Positions 7,531-15,365 of a stretch of 64,000 nt of DNA are shown one piece after another; the stretch's first letter is position 1; the number at the start of each line of letters is the position of its first letter. This DNA comes from an uncultured Allobosea sp. (GTDB lineage: Bacteria > Pseudomonadota > Alphaproteobacteria > Rhizobiales > Beijerinckiaceae), in NCBI RefSeq assembly GCF_945957345.1, contig NZ_CAMFKW010000026.1, positions 1 through 64,000 on the forward strand, read 5' to 3'. The notes below the pieces were generated by a model that worked only from the letters and a program-made list of their open reading frames with translations, searched no databases and was not told the origin of the DNA. A program made the translations under genes and the position numbers.

Positions 7531-8382
7531 TTACGCTGCGCTGTTTCTAAGAAATATGACGACGTCGTCGAGAATTGGTGCTTGCCATTGCAGAAGCCTG
7601 GATAGTGTCGTGGCTGTGTTGGCATGGCCTAGTCCTGGGTAGATCTTGAGAGAAACCGCTTGGGCGCCGGCCCTTCTAAGCGTCTGCGCGAGGCGCTCGC
7701 TGTTGCGTGGGAGGACCGTCGTATCCTCCGATCCGGTCGCCAGAAAAATCGGTGGGGCGTCGCGCCTTGCAAAGTTGATCGGCTGCGTCTGGGCGGGTTC
7801 GCGCGCGTTTCCAAACGCCGCCTTCGTCACATCGATATCGAACGGCAGAAAGTCGTAGGGGCCGGAAAGACCTACGGTGGAGCGAATATCGCCGGCACGC
7901 ATTCCCACGGCGGCAAGATAACGCCGGTCCAGCGTCAGCATCATCGCGTTGTAGGCGCCCGCCGAATGTCCCAACAGGTGGATTGCCCCTGGGTCGCCGC
8001 CAAAGCGGGCGATGTTGTCTCGCACAAAACGCAGCGCCAGCGCACCGTCTTCGATGAAGACCGGGAAGCGGACCTCCGGGACCAGGCGGTAATCCGCGAT
8101 CACCGTGACAAAGCCGCGAGCAGCGAGCGCGTCCCCCACGAAAGAGTAGGTTTCCTTGGCGCCGTTGGCCCAGGACCCGCCATAGATGAAGAAGACCACC
8201 GGCTTCGCCGCGCTCCCGCCGCCGGAAGGCACGTAGATATCCATTCGCTGTCGGGGATGTGGGCCATAAGCTACGTCGCGTGCGCCGTCCGTCAGGCGGC
8301 CGGGACGCAGGGCTGCGCATGCGGGAAGGGTCAGGCCGGCCAGCAGCGGCAGGATCGTGCGTCGGGCAATTCGGGTCGTCAT
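7531..8382 (-). CDS. alpha/beta hydrolase lipoprotein (carboxylesterase type)
   Basis: A 283-residue alpha/beta hydrolase of the BD-FAE/hormone-sensitive lipase type. A twin-arginine-like start (MTTRIARRTILPLL) leads into a lipobox ending LPAC, so it is probably an outer-leaflet lipoprotein. The oxyanion motif is YGGSW, the nucleophile elbow GHSAGA, the acid GSEDTTV and the catalytic His lies in GLGHANT. The start at 8382 is chosen over 8406 because the ECF-type promoter at 8412-8441 places the transcript start near 8405. Substrate is unknown; coregulation with lipid-modifying genes suggests an acyl ester. Confidence 0.85.
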   Translation of the reverse strand: MTTRIARRTILPLLAGLTLPACAALRPGRLTDGARDVAYGPHPRQRMDIYVPSGGGSAAKPVVFFIYGGSWANGAKETYSFVGDALAARGFVTVIADYRLVPEVRFPVFIEDGALALRFVRDNIARFGGDPGAIHLLGHSAGAYNAMMLTLDRRYLAAVGMRAGDIRSTVGLSGPYDFLPFDIDVTKAAFGNAREPAQTQPINFARRDAPPIFLATGSEDTTVLPRNSERLAQTLRRAGAQAVSLKIYPGLGHANTATTLSRLLQWQAPILDDVVIFLRNSAA

Positions 8383-8411
8383 CGTCGCCAGGGGCCGGAG
8401 AAGCATCGCAG

Positions 8412-8441
8412 TCTATACGTCCTCTGCACTGCGGTGGATCA
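8412..8441 (-). promoter_or_regulatory. RpoE/ECF11-type promoter for the hydrolase
   Basis: On the minus strand it reads TGATCC, 18 bases, TATAGA. TGATCC with an 18-base spacer and a TA-rich -10 is the pattern reported for RpoE/ChrR-controlled promoters in Rhodobacter and Caulobacter. Confidence 0.6.
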
Positions 8442-8473
8442 GCGCCGCGGCCGCGCAATATCCATGGCGATAC

Positions 8474-8503
8474 TGAACCGCGCCGGCCCGCCGCACGTAT
8501 CTC
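8474..8503 (+). promoter_or_regulatory. ECF11-type promoter for the DUF2177 gene
   Basis: It reads TGAACC, 18 bases, TATCTC. The spacing and -10 are the same as at the rpoE promoter (12028-12057). It lies 23 bp before the ATG at 8527. Confidence 0.5.
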
Positions 8504-8526
8504 CCCGTAGAATCCTGGAGGTCGCC

Positions 8527-8940
8527 ATGCGCTTCGTCGCCGGTTACATCGCCTTTATCGTCGCCTTCGGTATCTGTGACGCTCTCTGGCTGGGCACGAT
8601 GACGGCGCGGCTCTATCGGCCCGCGCTCGGCGATCTGATCGTCGAGCAGGTGCGCTACTGGCCGGCGGCGCTATTCTATTTCGGCTTCCCGCTCGGCGTG
8701 GTCTATTTCGCGCTGATGCCGGCCCTGCGTGACGGCAGCGCCGGCACCGCGCTGCTGAATGGTGCGCTCATCGGCCTGCTCGCCTATGCGACCTATGACC
8801 TGACCAACTACGCCACGCTGCGTCCCTGGACGCTGACGATCACGCTCGTCGATCTCGTCTACGGCACGGTCGTCGTCGGCCTCTGCACCTGGATCGCCTA
8901 TGGCGTCGTCCGCCGGGCCGCCGACTGGGGCTGGTTCTAG
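8527..8940 (+). CDS. DUF2177 family integral membrane protein
   Basis: A 137-residue protein with four predicted transmembrane segments: residues 4-20, 42-62, 75-95 and 108-128. The family pattern shows in DALWLGTMTARLYRPALG near the N-terminus and YATYDLTNYATLRPW in the third segment. GGAGG six bases upstream fixes the start. Family members often accompany Cfa/DUF1365/amine-oxidase clusters in light and singlet-oxygen stress regulons, as here. The biochemical role is unknown. Confidence 0.85.
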   Translation: MRFVAGYIAFIVAFGICDALWLGTMTARLYRPALGDLIVEQVRYWPAALFYFGFPLGVVYFALMPALRDGSAGTALLNGALIGLLAYATYDLTNYATLRPWTLTITLVDLVYGTVVVGLCTWIAYGVVRRAADWGWF

Positions 8941-8960
8941 CCCCAGAGCCGGCCGATCCG

Positions 8961-9983
8961 TCAGGTCGCGCGCAGCCTATAGTGATGGACACCCCAGGCG
9001 TCACCGCCGGCATGGCCGAACAGCCCGCTCGTCGCCAGGAAGAACAGGCGCCAGCGACGGCGCCAGAGCGGTGCGTCCGCACCATAGGTCTCACGCAGGA
9101 TCGGATCGATCTGTGCCAGGTTGCGGTCGAAATTCGCCAGCCAGTCCTCCGCCGTCGCCCGGTAGTGCTCGCCGCCCCAGCGCCACTCGTCTTCGACGGC
9201 GAAGAGATCGGGAAACTGGTGCGCGAGCGCAGCACTCGGCATCAGGCCGCCGGTGAAAAAATGCTGCGCGATCCAGTCGCCGGTATCGGTGGCATCGAAG
9301 CGGTAGCAGCCCTGCCGGTGGGCGAAGACATGGATGAAGAGCCGGCCATCAGGCTTCAGCCAGCCGCGAATCCGCCTGAGCAGCGCGCGCCAGTTCGCCA
9401 TATGCTCGAACATCTCGACGGAGACGACGCGATCAAAACGGTCTCCTGTCGCAAAGTCGTTCATATCGGCCGTGACGACCGTCAGATTCCTGAGGTTGCG
9501 CCGCAGCGCCCGCTCTTCGATGAAGGTACGTTGCGAGGCCGAGTTGGAGACCGAGACGATCCGCGCTTTCGGATAATGCTCGGCCATCCATAACGACAGC
9601 GAGCCCCAGCCGCAGCCGAGTTCGAGGATGTCCTGACCGTCGGCGAGACCGGCATGCTCGGCTGTCAGTTCCAGCGCCTTCTCTTCCGCGGTCGCCAACG
9701 TGTCGCCGGGATCGGCGAAATAGCAGCAGGAATACTTGCGCCGCGGGCCGAGCACCTGATCGAAGAAGGCGGCCGGCACCTCGTAATGCTGGGCGTTGGC
9801 GGCATCGGTATGAACCGCGATCGGAAACTCCACCATGTTGCGAGCGAAGGCTGCGGGATCGGCCGGCTGCGCGGCGAGAGAACGATCCGTGCGCCCGACC
9901 AGTGACGCGATCACCATGCGGCTGACGGCATCGGGAACGGGGAGGCCTTCGCCCCAGGTCGAGAGCCTCTGCATGATCGTCAT
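8961..9983 (-). CDS. Cfa-like SAM-dependent fatty-acyl methyltransferase
   Basis: A 340-residue cyclopropane-fatty-acid-synthase-type enzyme. The SAM-binding motif is ILELGCGWGSLSLWMAEHYP near residue 130, the acidic strand is VTADMNDF and the substrate segment is RVVSVEMFEHM. It also carries HYEVPAAFFDQVLGPRRKYS, the family counterpart of HYDLGNDFY. It differs clearly from the classical Cfa at 15362 and resembles the shorter Cfa homologues that methylate unsaturated phospholipid acyl chains without closing a ring. It is last in the rpoE operon, its start overlapping the DUF1295 stop by one base. The ATG at 9983 avoids a long spurious extension. Confidence 0.85.
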   Translation of the reverse strand: MTIMQRLSTWGEGLPVPDAVSRMVIASLVGRTDRSLAAQPADPAAFARNMVEFPIAVHTDAANAQHYEVPAAFFDQVLGPRRKYSCCYFADPGDTLATAEEKALELTAEHAGLADGQDILELGCGWGSLSLWMAEHYPKARIVSVSNSASQRTFIEERALRRNLRNLTVVTADMNDFATGDRFDRVVSVEMFEHMANWRALLRRIRGWLKPDGRLFIHVFAHRQGCYRFDATDTGDWIAQHFFTGGLMPSAALAHQFPDLFAVEDEWRWGGEHYRATAEDWLANFDRNLAQIDPILRETYGADAPLWRRRWRLFFLATSGLFGHAGGDAWGVHHYRLRAT

Positions 9984-10783
9984 CACGTCGCTCCTTTCGG
10001 CGGCAGCGGGATCAGGGCGCTGGTTCGATGCTGGTATGCACGATAGGCCTCGCCGTGCTTGGCCAGCATGTGCTCTTCCAGAGGCGGTATGCCGGAGATG
10101 CGCGTGAGCAGCAGCGTGATGCAGGCTGGCGCCAGCAAGGCGAGCCAGCCCCAGGGATAGCCGGAAGCGGGCGCGATCAGCGCATAGGAGGACCAGAGCA
10201 GGCACTCGAAGAAGTAGTTGGGATGCCGCGACCAGCGCCACAGGCCCCGGTCGCAGACGCCACCCGCTCCCGAGCGCGCGAAGGCACGCAATTGGCCGTC
10301 GGCGATGGCGCCGCCTGCAAGGCCAGCAGCGAATAGGGCGATACCGGCGCAATCCCGCCAACCCAGCAATGGCGCGGGGCTATGCGCCGCGACGATGATC
10401 CCCAATCCCAGGGGAATGCTGACCAGCGCCTGCATCTGCAGCAGCCGGGCCAGTTGCCGCGGCGCGTCGCCGCCCCAGTCGCGCTTCAGCTTGGCATAGC
10501 GGGGGTCTTCCGCGATGCCGCGCGTGCGCCGCGCGATGTGCAGGCCGAGCCGAAGCGCCCAGGCCAGTGCAAGTGCGGCCACGAGCAGCCTTCGCGATGT
10601 CGGCCCCGCGCCAAGGGGCAGCAGTGCGCCGGCGATGCCCGTCAGGCCCAGCCCGAAAGTCCAGACCACATCGATCCAGCCGGAATTGCCAGTGCGGCGC
10701 TCGACCAACGTCGCCAAGGCCATGAAGGCGGACATGGCCACGGCCACGAAGACAAGGGCCGCGATGAAGGACGCGGTCGTCAA
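9983..10783 (-). CDS. DUF1295 membrane protein (steroid-reductase/isoprenylcysteine-methyltransferase fold)
   Basis: A 266-residue protein with about six to seven transmembrane helices. The C-terminal part has the signature LWRWSRHPNYFFECLLWSSY followed by the EEHMLAKHGEAYRAYQHRTS region, typical of DUF1295 and related ICMT/5-alpha-reductase-like enzymes that act on lipids at the membrane using NAD(P)H or SAM. It overlaps chrR by 4 bases and the Cfa-like gene by 1 base, so it is translated as part of the rpoE operon. The reaction is not known. Confidence 0.85.
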   Translation of the reverse strand: MTTASFIAALVFVAVAMSAFMALATLVERRTGNSGWIDVVWTFGLGLTGIAGALLPLGAGPTSRRLLVAALALAWALRLGLHIARRTRGIAEDPRYAKLKRDWGGDAPRQLARLLQMQALVSIPLGLGIIVAAHSPAPLLGWRDCAGIALFAAGLAGGAIADGQLRAFARSGAGGVCDRGLWRWSRHPNYFFECLLWSSYALIAPASGYPWGWLALLAPACITLLLTRISGIPPLEEHMLAKHGEAYRAYQHRTSALIPLPPKGAT

Positions 10784-11406
10784 AACCGTACCAGAGGCTG
10801 CAGCAGCCGGCCGAGCCAGCCCTGCAACTGCACGCTCCCCGTCATCGCGACGATGCAGGTGCAGCCCTCGACAGGGTCGACGCGCGGCGTGTGATCATGC
10901 TCGGAATCGGCCTCGTCGAAATCCCCGGCGGCATAGCGCCCGTATTCATGCTCATAGGCACCGGCGAGGATCGTGGTCCATTCGACCCCGGTATGCTTGT
11001 GGTGCGGCAAGGCAATGCCCGGCCCGGCGCGCAGCATGAAGACGCGCGCCGACGCACCCGGAACATCGACGCGCCGCATGGCGATGCGGATGCCGATCGG
11101 GCGCCAAGGACCGAAGCCATAGGGGCGCAGCACCTGCGGCATCCCGGTTTCGTGGGCCGCTTCGGAGATGTCGGAGGCCGATCCCGTTTGTACGTCGGCA
11201 TTCGGATCACAGGGGCCGGACCTCATCGCGACGGGCTCGATCTTATCCAGCAGTGCGCCTTGCACGGCCTCAAGATTCTGCAGGCGGCGCCGGCTCTCCT
11301 GATCTGCCTCGATATGGCAGGCGACGACGACCGCCAGGCCTTCGTCGAGCTGTCCTGCGGCGAAGGCGGCGAGCGTCTCGTCGGACGGGCGATGCACAAT
11401 GTTCAT
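10780..11406 (-). CDS. chrR: ChrR-like cupin anti-sigma factor, altered zinc motif
   Basis: A 208-residue protein with the two-domain layout of ChrR: an N-terminal anti-sigma domain (residues 1-90) and a C-terminal cupin (110-200). The cupin keeps a metal site (HHKHTGVEW, then EHDHTP). In Rhodobacter ChrR the anti-sigma zinc is held by His6, His31, Cys35 and Cys38. Here the equivalent stretch is CHIEADQES: the His is present but both cysteines are replaced by Asp and Ser, with a Cys just before the His. The start overlaps rpoE by 4 bases. It most likely sequesters the adjacent sigma factor and responds to singlet oxygen or peroxides. Confidence 0.85.
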   Translation of the reverse strand: MNIVHRPSDETLAAFAAGQLDEGLAVVVACHIEADQESRRRLQNLEAVQGALLDKIEPVAMRSGPCDPNADVQTGSASDISEAAHETGMPQVLRPYGFGPWRPIGIRIAMRRVDVPGASARVFMLRAGPGIALPHHKHTGVEWTTILAGAYEHEYGRYAAGDFDEADSEHDHTPRVDPVEGCTCIVAMTGSVQLQGWLGRLLQPLVRF

Positions 11407-11990
11407 CGCAGATCCTCCAGCCGGCCGCGTAGATGCGACAGTGCCAGGCGCAGGCGAGACTTCACCGTGCCCAGCGGAATGGCGAGGCGATCGGCGACAT
11501 CCTGATGACTGAAGCCTTCGATGAACGCGAGCTCAACCACGCGATACTGGTCGGGTGAAAGCTGGGTCATCGCGGCACGCACGCGCGCATCGCGTTCGGC
11601 ACCGGAGAGTGTCGCATCGGGCTGTTCGGGGGCTTCTTCATCCAAGATCTCGTAAACTTGCGACAGCCGCGAGCGCGTTTCGCGACGGGCGATGTCGATG
11701 CGCAGGTTGCGCGCGATCGTAGCGATCCATGTCGAAGCGCTGGCCTTTGCCGGGTCGAACAGGCCAGCCTTGCGCCAGACGGCCAACAGCGTTTCCTGCG
11801 CGACCTCCTCGGCCAGTTCCGCCGGGGCGCCGCCACGCATCAGCAATCCCTTCACGCGCGGCGCGAAATGGTCGAACAGCGCGGCGAAAGCGTCCCGGTC
11901 CCCCGAGTGCGCGATGGCTGCGATCAGTCGGTTGGGGTCGAACAAAGCGATGAAACGACCTCCTTGCGCGCCAGCTCCCGCCTTGCGCAT
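11403..11990 (-). CDS. rpoE: RpoE-type ECF sigma factor (ECF11)
   Basis: An ECF sigma factor of about 195 residues. Region 2 is DAFAALFDHFAPRVKGLLMR through AEEVAQETLLAVWRKAGLFD, and region 4 ends in FSHQDVADRLAIPLGTVKSR. It resembles RpoE of Rhodobacter and ECF11 members paired with ChrR. The first in-frame ATG is at 12023, but the promoter read at 12028-12057 puts the transcript start at about 12021, so the ATG at 11990 (MRKAGAG) is preferred. A GGAGG at 11959-11963 also leaves an internal TTG start possible. It heads an operon of four overlapping genes and is probably autoregulated. Confidence 0.88.
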   Translation of the reverse strand: MRKAGAGAQGGRFIALFDPNRLIAAIAHSGDRDAFAALFDHFAPRVKGLLMRGGAPAELAEEVAQETLLAVWRKAGLFDPAKASASTWIATIARNLRIDIARRETRSRLSQVYEILDEEAPEQPDATLSGAERDARVRAAMTQLSPDQYRVVELAFIEGFSHQDVADRLAIPLGTVKSRLRLALSHLRGRLEDLR

Positions 11991-12027
11991 GCCGTCGACA
12001 GTCAGGGCGAGTGCGGGAACCATATGT

Positions 12028-12057
12028 GAGATACGCGGGCGTCGCTGCAGCGGATCA
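12028..12057 (-). promoter_or_regulatory. autoregulatory ECF11-type promoter of rpoE
   Basis: On the minus strand it reads TGATCC, 18 bases, TATCTC. This is a full -35 match to the RpoE/ChrR consensus and decides the rpoE start downstream of 12023. Confidence 0.65.
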
Positions 12058-12078
12058 CCCGGATGAGATCGGACGCCA

Positions 12079-12447
12079 TCACTCGGCAGCCTTCCAGGTG
12101 ACGTCGCGGCAGATCAGGCCACCTACGACGCAGCCGCGCGTGGTCAGCGCGCCGGCGCTGGCGGTGATCGTCATCGCGTAGGTCCAGTCACGCTTGGCAT
12201 CATAGGCGCTGCCGGCAAAGGTGCCGTCAGGCTTGCGCACCAATGTCATGACCAGCTTGTCGCCGGCCGCCTCGCCCTTGCTCGTGTCGCCGATCCAGAG
12301 ATTGGTGGCGCAGATCTTGTCGCCGCAGGGCGCAATCCGCACACGCGCGTTGCCGTCATCGCGCAACCATGTCCCGTCGAGATCGTTGGCGGCCGCGCTG
12401 CCAATCACAGCCGCAGCGAGGGCGGAAGCAAGCAGAAGACGCATCAT
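12079..12447 (-). CDS. DUF2147 periplasmic protein
   Basis: A 122-residue protein with a Sec signal peptide (MMRLLLASALAAAVIGSAAA) and the DUF2147 pattern: LDGTWLRDDGNARVRIAPCG, then a YDAKRDWTYAMTIT strand pair and a C-terminal LTTRGCVVGGLICRDVTW. Four cysteines are present, compatible with two disulfides. The family folds as a small lipocalin-like barrel. It lies 36 bp behind the membrane gene at 12484 on the same strand and may be cotranscribed from the promoter at 13111-13140. Confidence 0.8.
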   Translation of the reverse strand: MMRLLLASALAAAVIGSAAANDLDGTWLRDDGNARVRIAPCGDKICATNLWIGDTSKGEAAGDKLVMTLVRKPDGTFAGSAYDAKRDWTYAMTITASAGALTTRGCVVGGLICRDVTWKAAE

Positions 12448-12483
12448 GGCGTTGTCCTTTCGGTGCGTGCATCTCGTCTACGC

Positions 12484-13083
12484 TCAGCTTGTCCCGGTGG
12501 TTTCATCCGCACGCGAAATTGTGTCGAGGCGTCCGGCGAAGAGCCATCCGATGAGGGCGGTCAGGGAGAGTGCGCTCAAGAGGTTGAGGCGCTGCAAGGC
12601 TGCATATTCGCCGGGCTCGTAGAGATATAGCGGCGTACCCAGCAGTGCCGGCGGCAGCAGATACGTGACGAAGACGAGCACCGCGAAGCTCAACGCGAAG
12701 GCGCGCTCCGGGCGGCGGAACAGCATCAGCGCAAGCATCAGGCAGGGAAACAGGAAGACCTCGACCCCTGAGCCGGTTCCGAAGGCGACACGGCAGAGCA
12801 AGGTGTTGCCGATACCGGCCACGAGAAGCAGGGACCGCCCGAACCGGGTGCTGCGCCGCATGGCGGCCGGCACGGCCGCGAAGAGCGGCGTCGAGAGGAA
12901 GGTGACATAAGATGGCGTGACCACGGGCGACACCGCCCAATGAAGATAGAGCGGGTAGAAGGGCTGGTTGGAGACGATCACGAGCGCAACGGTACTGGCG
13001 ATCGCCGCCCGCGGATCGGGATGCGCGGCATAGGCGCGGATCGCTGCGACCACTCGCTTCAATCGGCTCATTGGCATCGTCAC
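12484..13083 (-). CDS. integral membrane protein, unknown
   Basis: A 199-residue protein with about five transmembrane helices, including TVALVIVSNQPFYPLYLHWA, VEVFLFPCLMLALMLF, FALSFAVLVFVTYLLP and LLSALSLTALIGWLFAG. It looks like the free-standing sensory or transport membrane half of larger proteins but carries no output domain. GAGGGG precedes the ATG at 13083. It sits divergently from the FAD oxidoreductase operon. Confidence 0.6.
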   Translation of the reverse strand: MTMPMSRLKRVVAAIRAYAAHPDPRAAIASTVALVIVSNQPFYPLYLHWAVSPVVTPSYVTFLSTPLFAAVPAAMRRSTRFGRSLLLVAGIGNTLLCRVAFGTGSGVEVFLFPCLMLALMLFRRPERAFALSFAVLVFVTYLLPPALLGTPLYLYEPGEYAALQRLNLLSALSLTALIGWLFAGRLDTISRADETTGTS

Positions 13084-13110
13084 CCCTCGCGGAAAGCCCA
13101 GGCCTTTCCT

Positions 13111-13140
13111 CGTTTACGCAGCAGGGGCTGTAACGGGTCA
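13111..13140 (-). promoter_or_regulatory. possible ECF11-type promoter for the 13083-12079 genes
   Basis: On the minus strand it reads TGACCC, 18 bases, TAAACG. The -35 has one mismatch to TGATCC and the spacer length equals those of the neighbouring sites. Confidence 0.4.
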
Positions 13141-13172
13141 CCTGGCCGGTGCGCTTTTGGTCGCGCGGCGGC

Positions 13173-13202
13173 AAATCCAGTCTGGCCCCCGCCGCGTATA
13201 CC
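13173..13202 (+). promoter_or_regulatory. possible ECF11-type promoter for the FAD oxidoreductase operon
   Basis: It reads AAATCC, 18 bases, TATACC. The -35 is imperfect, but spacing and position facing the operon fit. It would place the transcript start near 13209, which favours the ATG at 13252 over 13207. Confidence 0.4.
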
Positions 13203-13251
13203 CGTCATGGCAAATGAAACAGCGGCGATAGAACGAGCACAGGGCAAGGCG

Positions 13252-14565
13252 ATGCGCCTCGCCGTGATCGGTGGTGGCATATCAGGCCTCTCGGCGGCAT
13301 GGCTGCTGGGGCAGGCGCATGATGTGGTGCTGTTCGAGGCTGCGCCTCGCCTCGGCGGTCACGCCAATACGGTTCGCGTCGCCGGCACCGGCGGCGAGAC
13401 GGCGGTCGATACCGGTTTCATCGTCTATAACGAGGCGACATACCCGAACTTCATCGCGCTGATGGAGCATCTGCGCGTCGCCACGCAGCCGACGGAGATG
13501 TCCTTCGCCGTGTCGCTCGATGGCGGCCGGCTCGAATATAGCGGCACCAGCGTGGCCGGGTTGTTCGCCCAGCGTAGTAATCTGGTGCGCCCACGCTTCT
13601 GGGCGATGCTTCAGGATATCACCCGCTTCTATCGGAACGCGTCGAGGGACGTGCTCGCGCGCGGCGCGGCCGGCATCTCGCTGGGCGAATATCTCGTGGC
13701 CGGCGGCTACGGCGCCGCATTCCGGGACGATCATCTCCTGCCGATGGCCGCGGCGATCTGGTCAGCTCCCTGCGCGGAGATCCTATCCTATCCCGCCGCC
13801 GCCTTCCTGCGTTTCCATCACAATCACGGACTGCTCCAACTCAGCGACAGGCCAGTCTGGCGCACCGTGACCGGCGGCAGCAGCACTTATGTGCAGAAGC
13901 TGCGCGCCGCTTTTTCGGGCGACGTCAGGACCGGCTCGCCGGTGCGGCGGGTTCGACGTGAGGCAGACGAGGTGGTTCTGACGGGCGATGGCTGGACCGA
14001 GACCTTTGACCAAGTCGTCTTCGCCAGCCATGCCGACCAGACGCTCGCCATGCTCGACGATCCGGGATCGGCCGAAGCCGAGGCCCTCGGCGCCTTCCGC
14101 TACAGCCGCAACCGCGCCGTGCTGCATGGCGACGAAGCGCTAATGCCGAAGCGCCGCCGTGCCTGGGCGAGTTGGAACCATATCGGTGATCGCGCCCAAC
14201 CGGATGCTGCCTGCGCTGTGACCTATTGGATGAACCGACTCCAGGGCTTGCCGGAGGCTCAGGCTTTCTTCGTCACGCTCAACCCGCCGGGTACGCTGCG
14301 CGACGAGACCATTTTCCACGAGGAGATCTACGAACACCCGCTGTTCGATACTGCGGCGCTCGATGCGCAGGAACGGCTCTGGTCGTTGCAAGGCGCGCGT
14401 CGGAGCTGGTTCTGCGGCGCCTATTTCGGATCCGGGTTCCATGAAGATGGCCTGCAAGCCGGGCTCGCCGTCGCCGAAGCGCTTGGCGGCATCCGCCGGC
14501 CATGGAGCGTTCGCGATGAATCCGGGCGCATTCCGATCCTGCCCCGGCTGGAGCAGGCCGCATGA
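13252..14565 (+). CDS. FAD-dependent amine-oxidase-like oxidoreductase
   Basis: A 437-residue flavoprotein that begins with the dinucleotide-binding motif MRLAVIGGGISGLSAAWLLG and has the family pattern RLGGHANTV, VDTGFIVYNEATYPNF and a C-terminal FAD contact FCGAYFGSGFHEDGLQAGLA. It belongs to the predicted NAD/FAD-binding proteins that form a conserved trio with DUF1365 and Cfa. Known or proposed roles of the trio lie in modifying membrane fatty acids under photo-oxidative stress. The ATG at 13207 would add 15 residues but falls beside the putative -10. Its stop overlaps the DUF1365 start by 4 bases. Confidence 0.87.
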   Translation: MRLAVIGGGISGLSAAWLLGQAHDVVLFEAAPRLGGHANTVRVAGTGGETAVDTGFIVYNEATYPNFIALMEHLRVATQPTEMSFAVSLDGGRLEYSGTSVAGLFAQRSNLVRPRFWAMLQDITRFYRNASRDVLARGAAGISLGEYLVAGGYGAAFRDDHLLPMAAAIWSAPCAEILSYPAAAFLRFHHNHGLLQLSDRPVWRTVTGGSSTYVQKLRAAFSGDVRTGSPVRRVRREADEVVLTGDGWTETFDQVVFASHADQTLAMLDDPGSAEAEALGAFRYSRNRAVLHGDEALMPKRRRAWASWNHIGDRAQPDAACAVTYWMNRLQGLPEAQAFFVTLNPPGTLRDETIFHEEIYEHPLFDTAALDAQERLWSLQGARRSWFCGAYFGSGFHEDGLQAGLAVAEALGGIRRPWSVRDESGRIPILPRLEQAA

Positions 14566-15365
14566 CCTTGCAATCCGCCCTCTATGTTGGCCGCGTCAGG
14601 CATCATCGGTTCCGGCCGCGACCGCATGCGCTGGCCTATCGCGTGTTCTGGCTGCTGCTCGACCTCGACGAGATCGAACAGCTTGCGACGAAGCTTCGCT
14701 TCTTTTCGCGCCACGGCTTCAATCTCTACGCCTTTCGCGACACGGATTACGGGGATCGCAGCGGGCGGCCCTTGAGGCCGCAGATCGAAGAGACCTTGGC
14801 GAAAGCCGGGATCGCACATGACGGCGGCCCGATCCGATTGCTGACCATGCCGCGTATCCTGGGCTACGCCTTCAACCCGCTCAGCACCTATTTCTGCTAT
14901 CGCCGCGACGGCACCCTCTGCGCCATCGTTTACGAGGTGCACAACACCTTCGGCGAGATCCATAGCTATGTGGCACCGGCCGATCGTTCCGAAGGCGCAT
15001 TGAGGCAGGAAGCAGACAAGGTCTTCCACGTCTCGCCGTTCATGAATCTCGACATGCGCTACGCCTTCACGGTCGCCCCGCCGGGAGAGCGCGTCTCCGT
15101 CGCCATCGAGGGCAGCGACACGGAAGGACGCCTGATCACCGCCGTGTTGAGCGGCAAGAGAGCAGAGCTCAGCGACGCGGCCTTGTTGCGGCTGCTCGCG
15201 ACCCATCCGCTGCTCACGCTGAAGGTCACCGCCGCCATCCACTGGCACGCGCTGCGCCTGCTGGCGAAGCGGATTTCCTGGCGGCCCCATCCGGCTGCGC
15301 CCGAGCGCCCCTTCAGTCTCGGCAGAGCCGCGACGGGTCATGCGAAAGGACCCATGCAGTCATGA
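14562..15365 (+). CDS. DUF1365 protein
   Basis: A 267-residue protein with the family signature: RVRHHRFRPRPHALAYRVFW at the N-terminus, then LTMPRILGYAFNPLSTYFCY, YEVHNTFGEIHSY and KVFHVSPFMNLDMRY. No classical catalytic motif is evident; the His/Tyr/Asn clusters suggest a lipid or cofactor site. It overlaps both neighbours by 4 bases, so FAD oxidoreductase, DUF1365 and Cfa are translationally coupled. The function is unproven; context points to fatty-acyl modification. Confidence 0.88.
   Translation: MTLQSALYVGRVRHHRFRPRPHALAYRVFWLLLDLDEIEQLATKLRFFSRHGFNLYAFRDTDYGDRSGRPLRPQIEETLAKAGIAHDGGPIRLLTMPRILGYAFNPLSTYFCYRRDGTLCAIVYEVHNTFGEIHSYVAPADRSEGALRQEADKVFHVSPFMNLDMRYAFTVAPPGERVSVAIEGSDTEGRLITAVLSGKRAELSDAALLRLLATHPLLTLKVTAAIHWHALRLLAKRISWRPHPAAPERPFSLGRAATGHAKGPMQS

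Noticed and set aside
7660-8526. Long plus-strand open frame upstream of the DUF2177 gene
   Set aside because: It is the shadow of the minus-strand hydrolase; only the part from 8527 has a ribosome site and a recognisable membrane protein.
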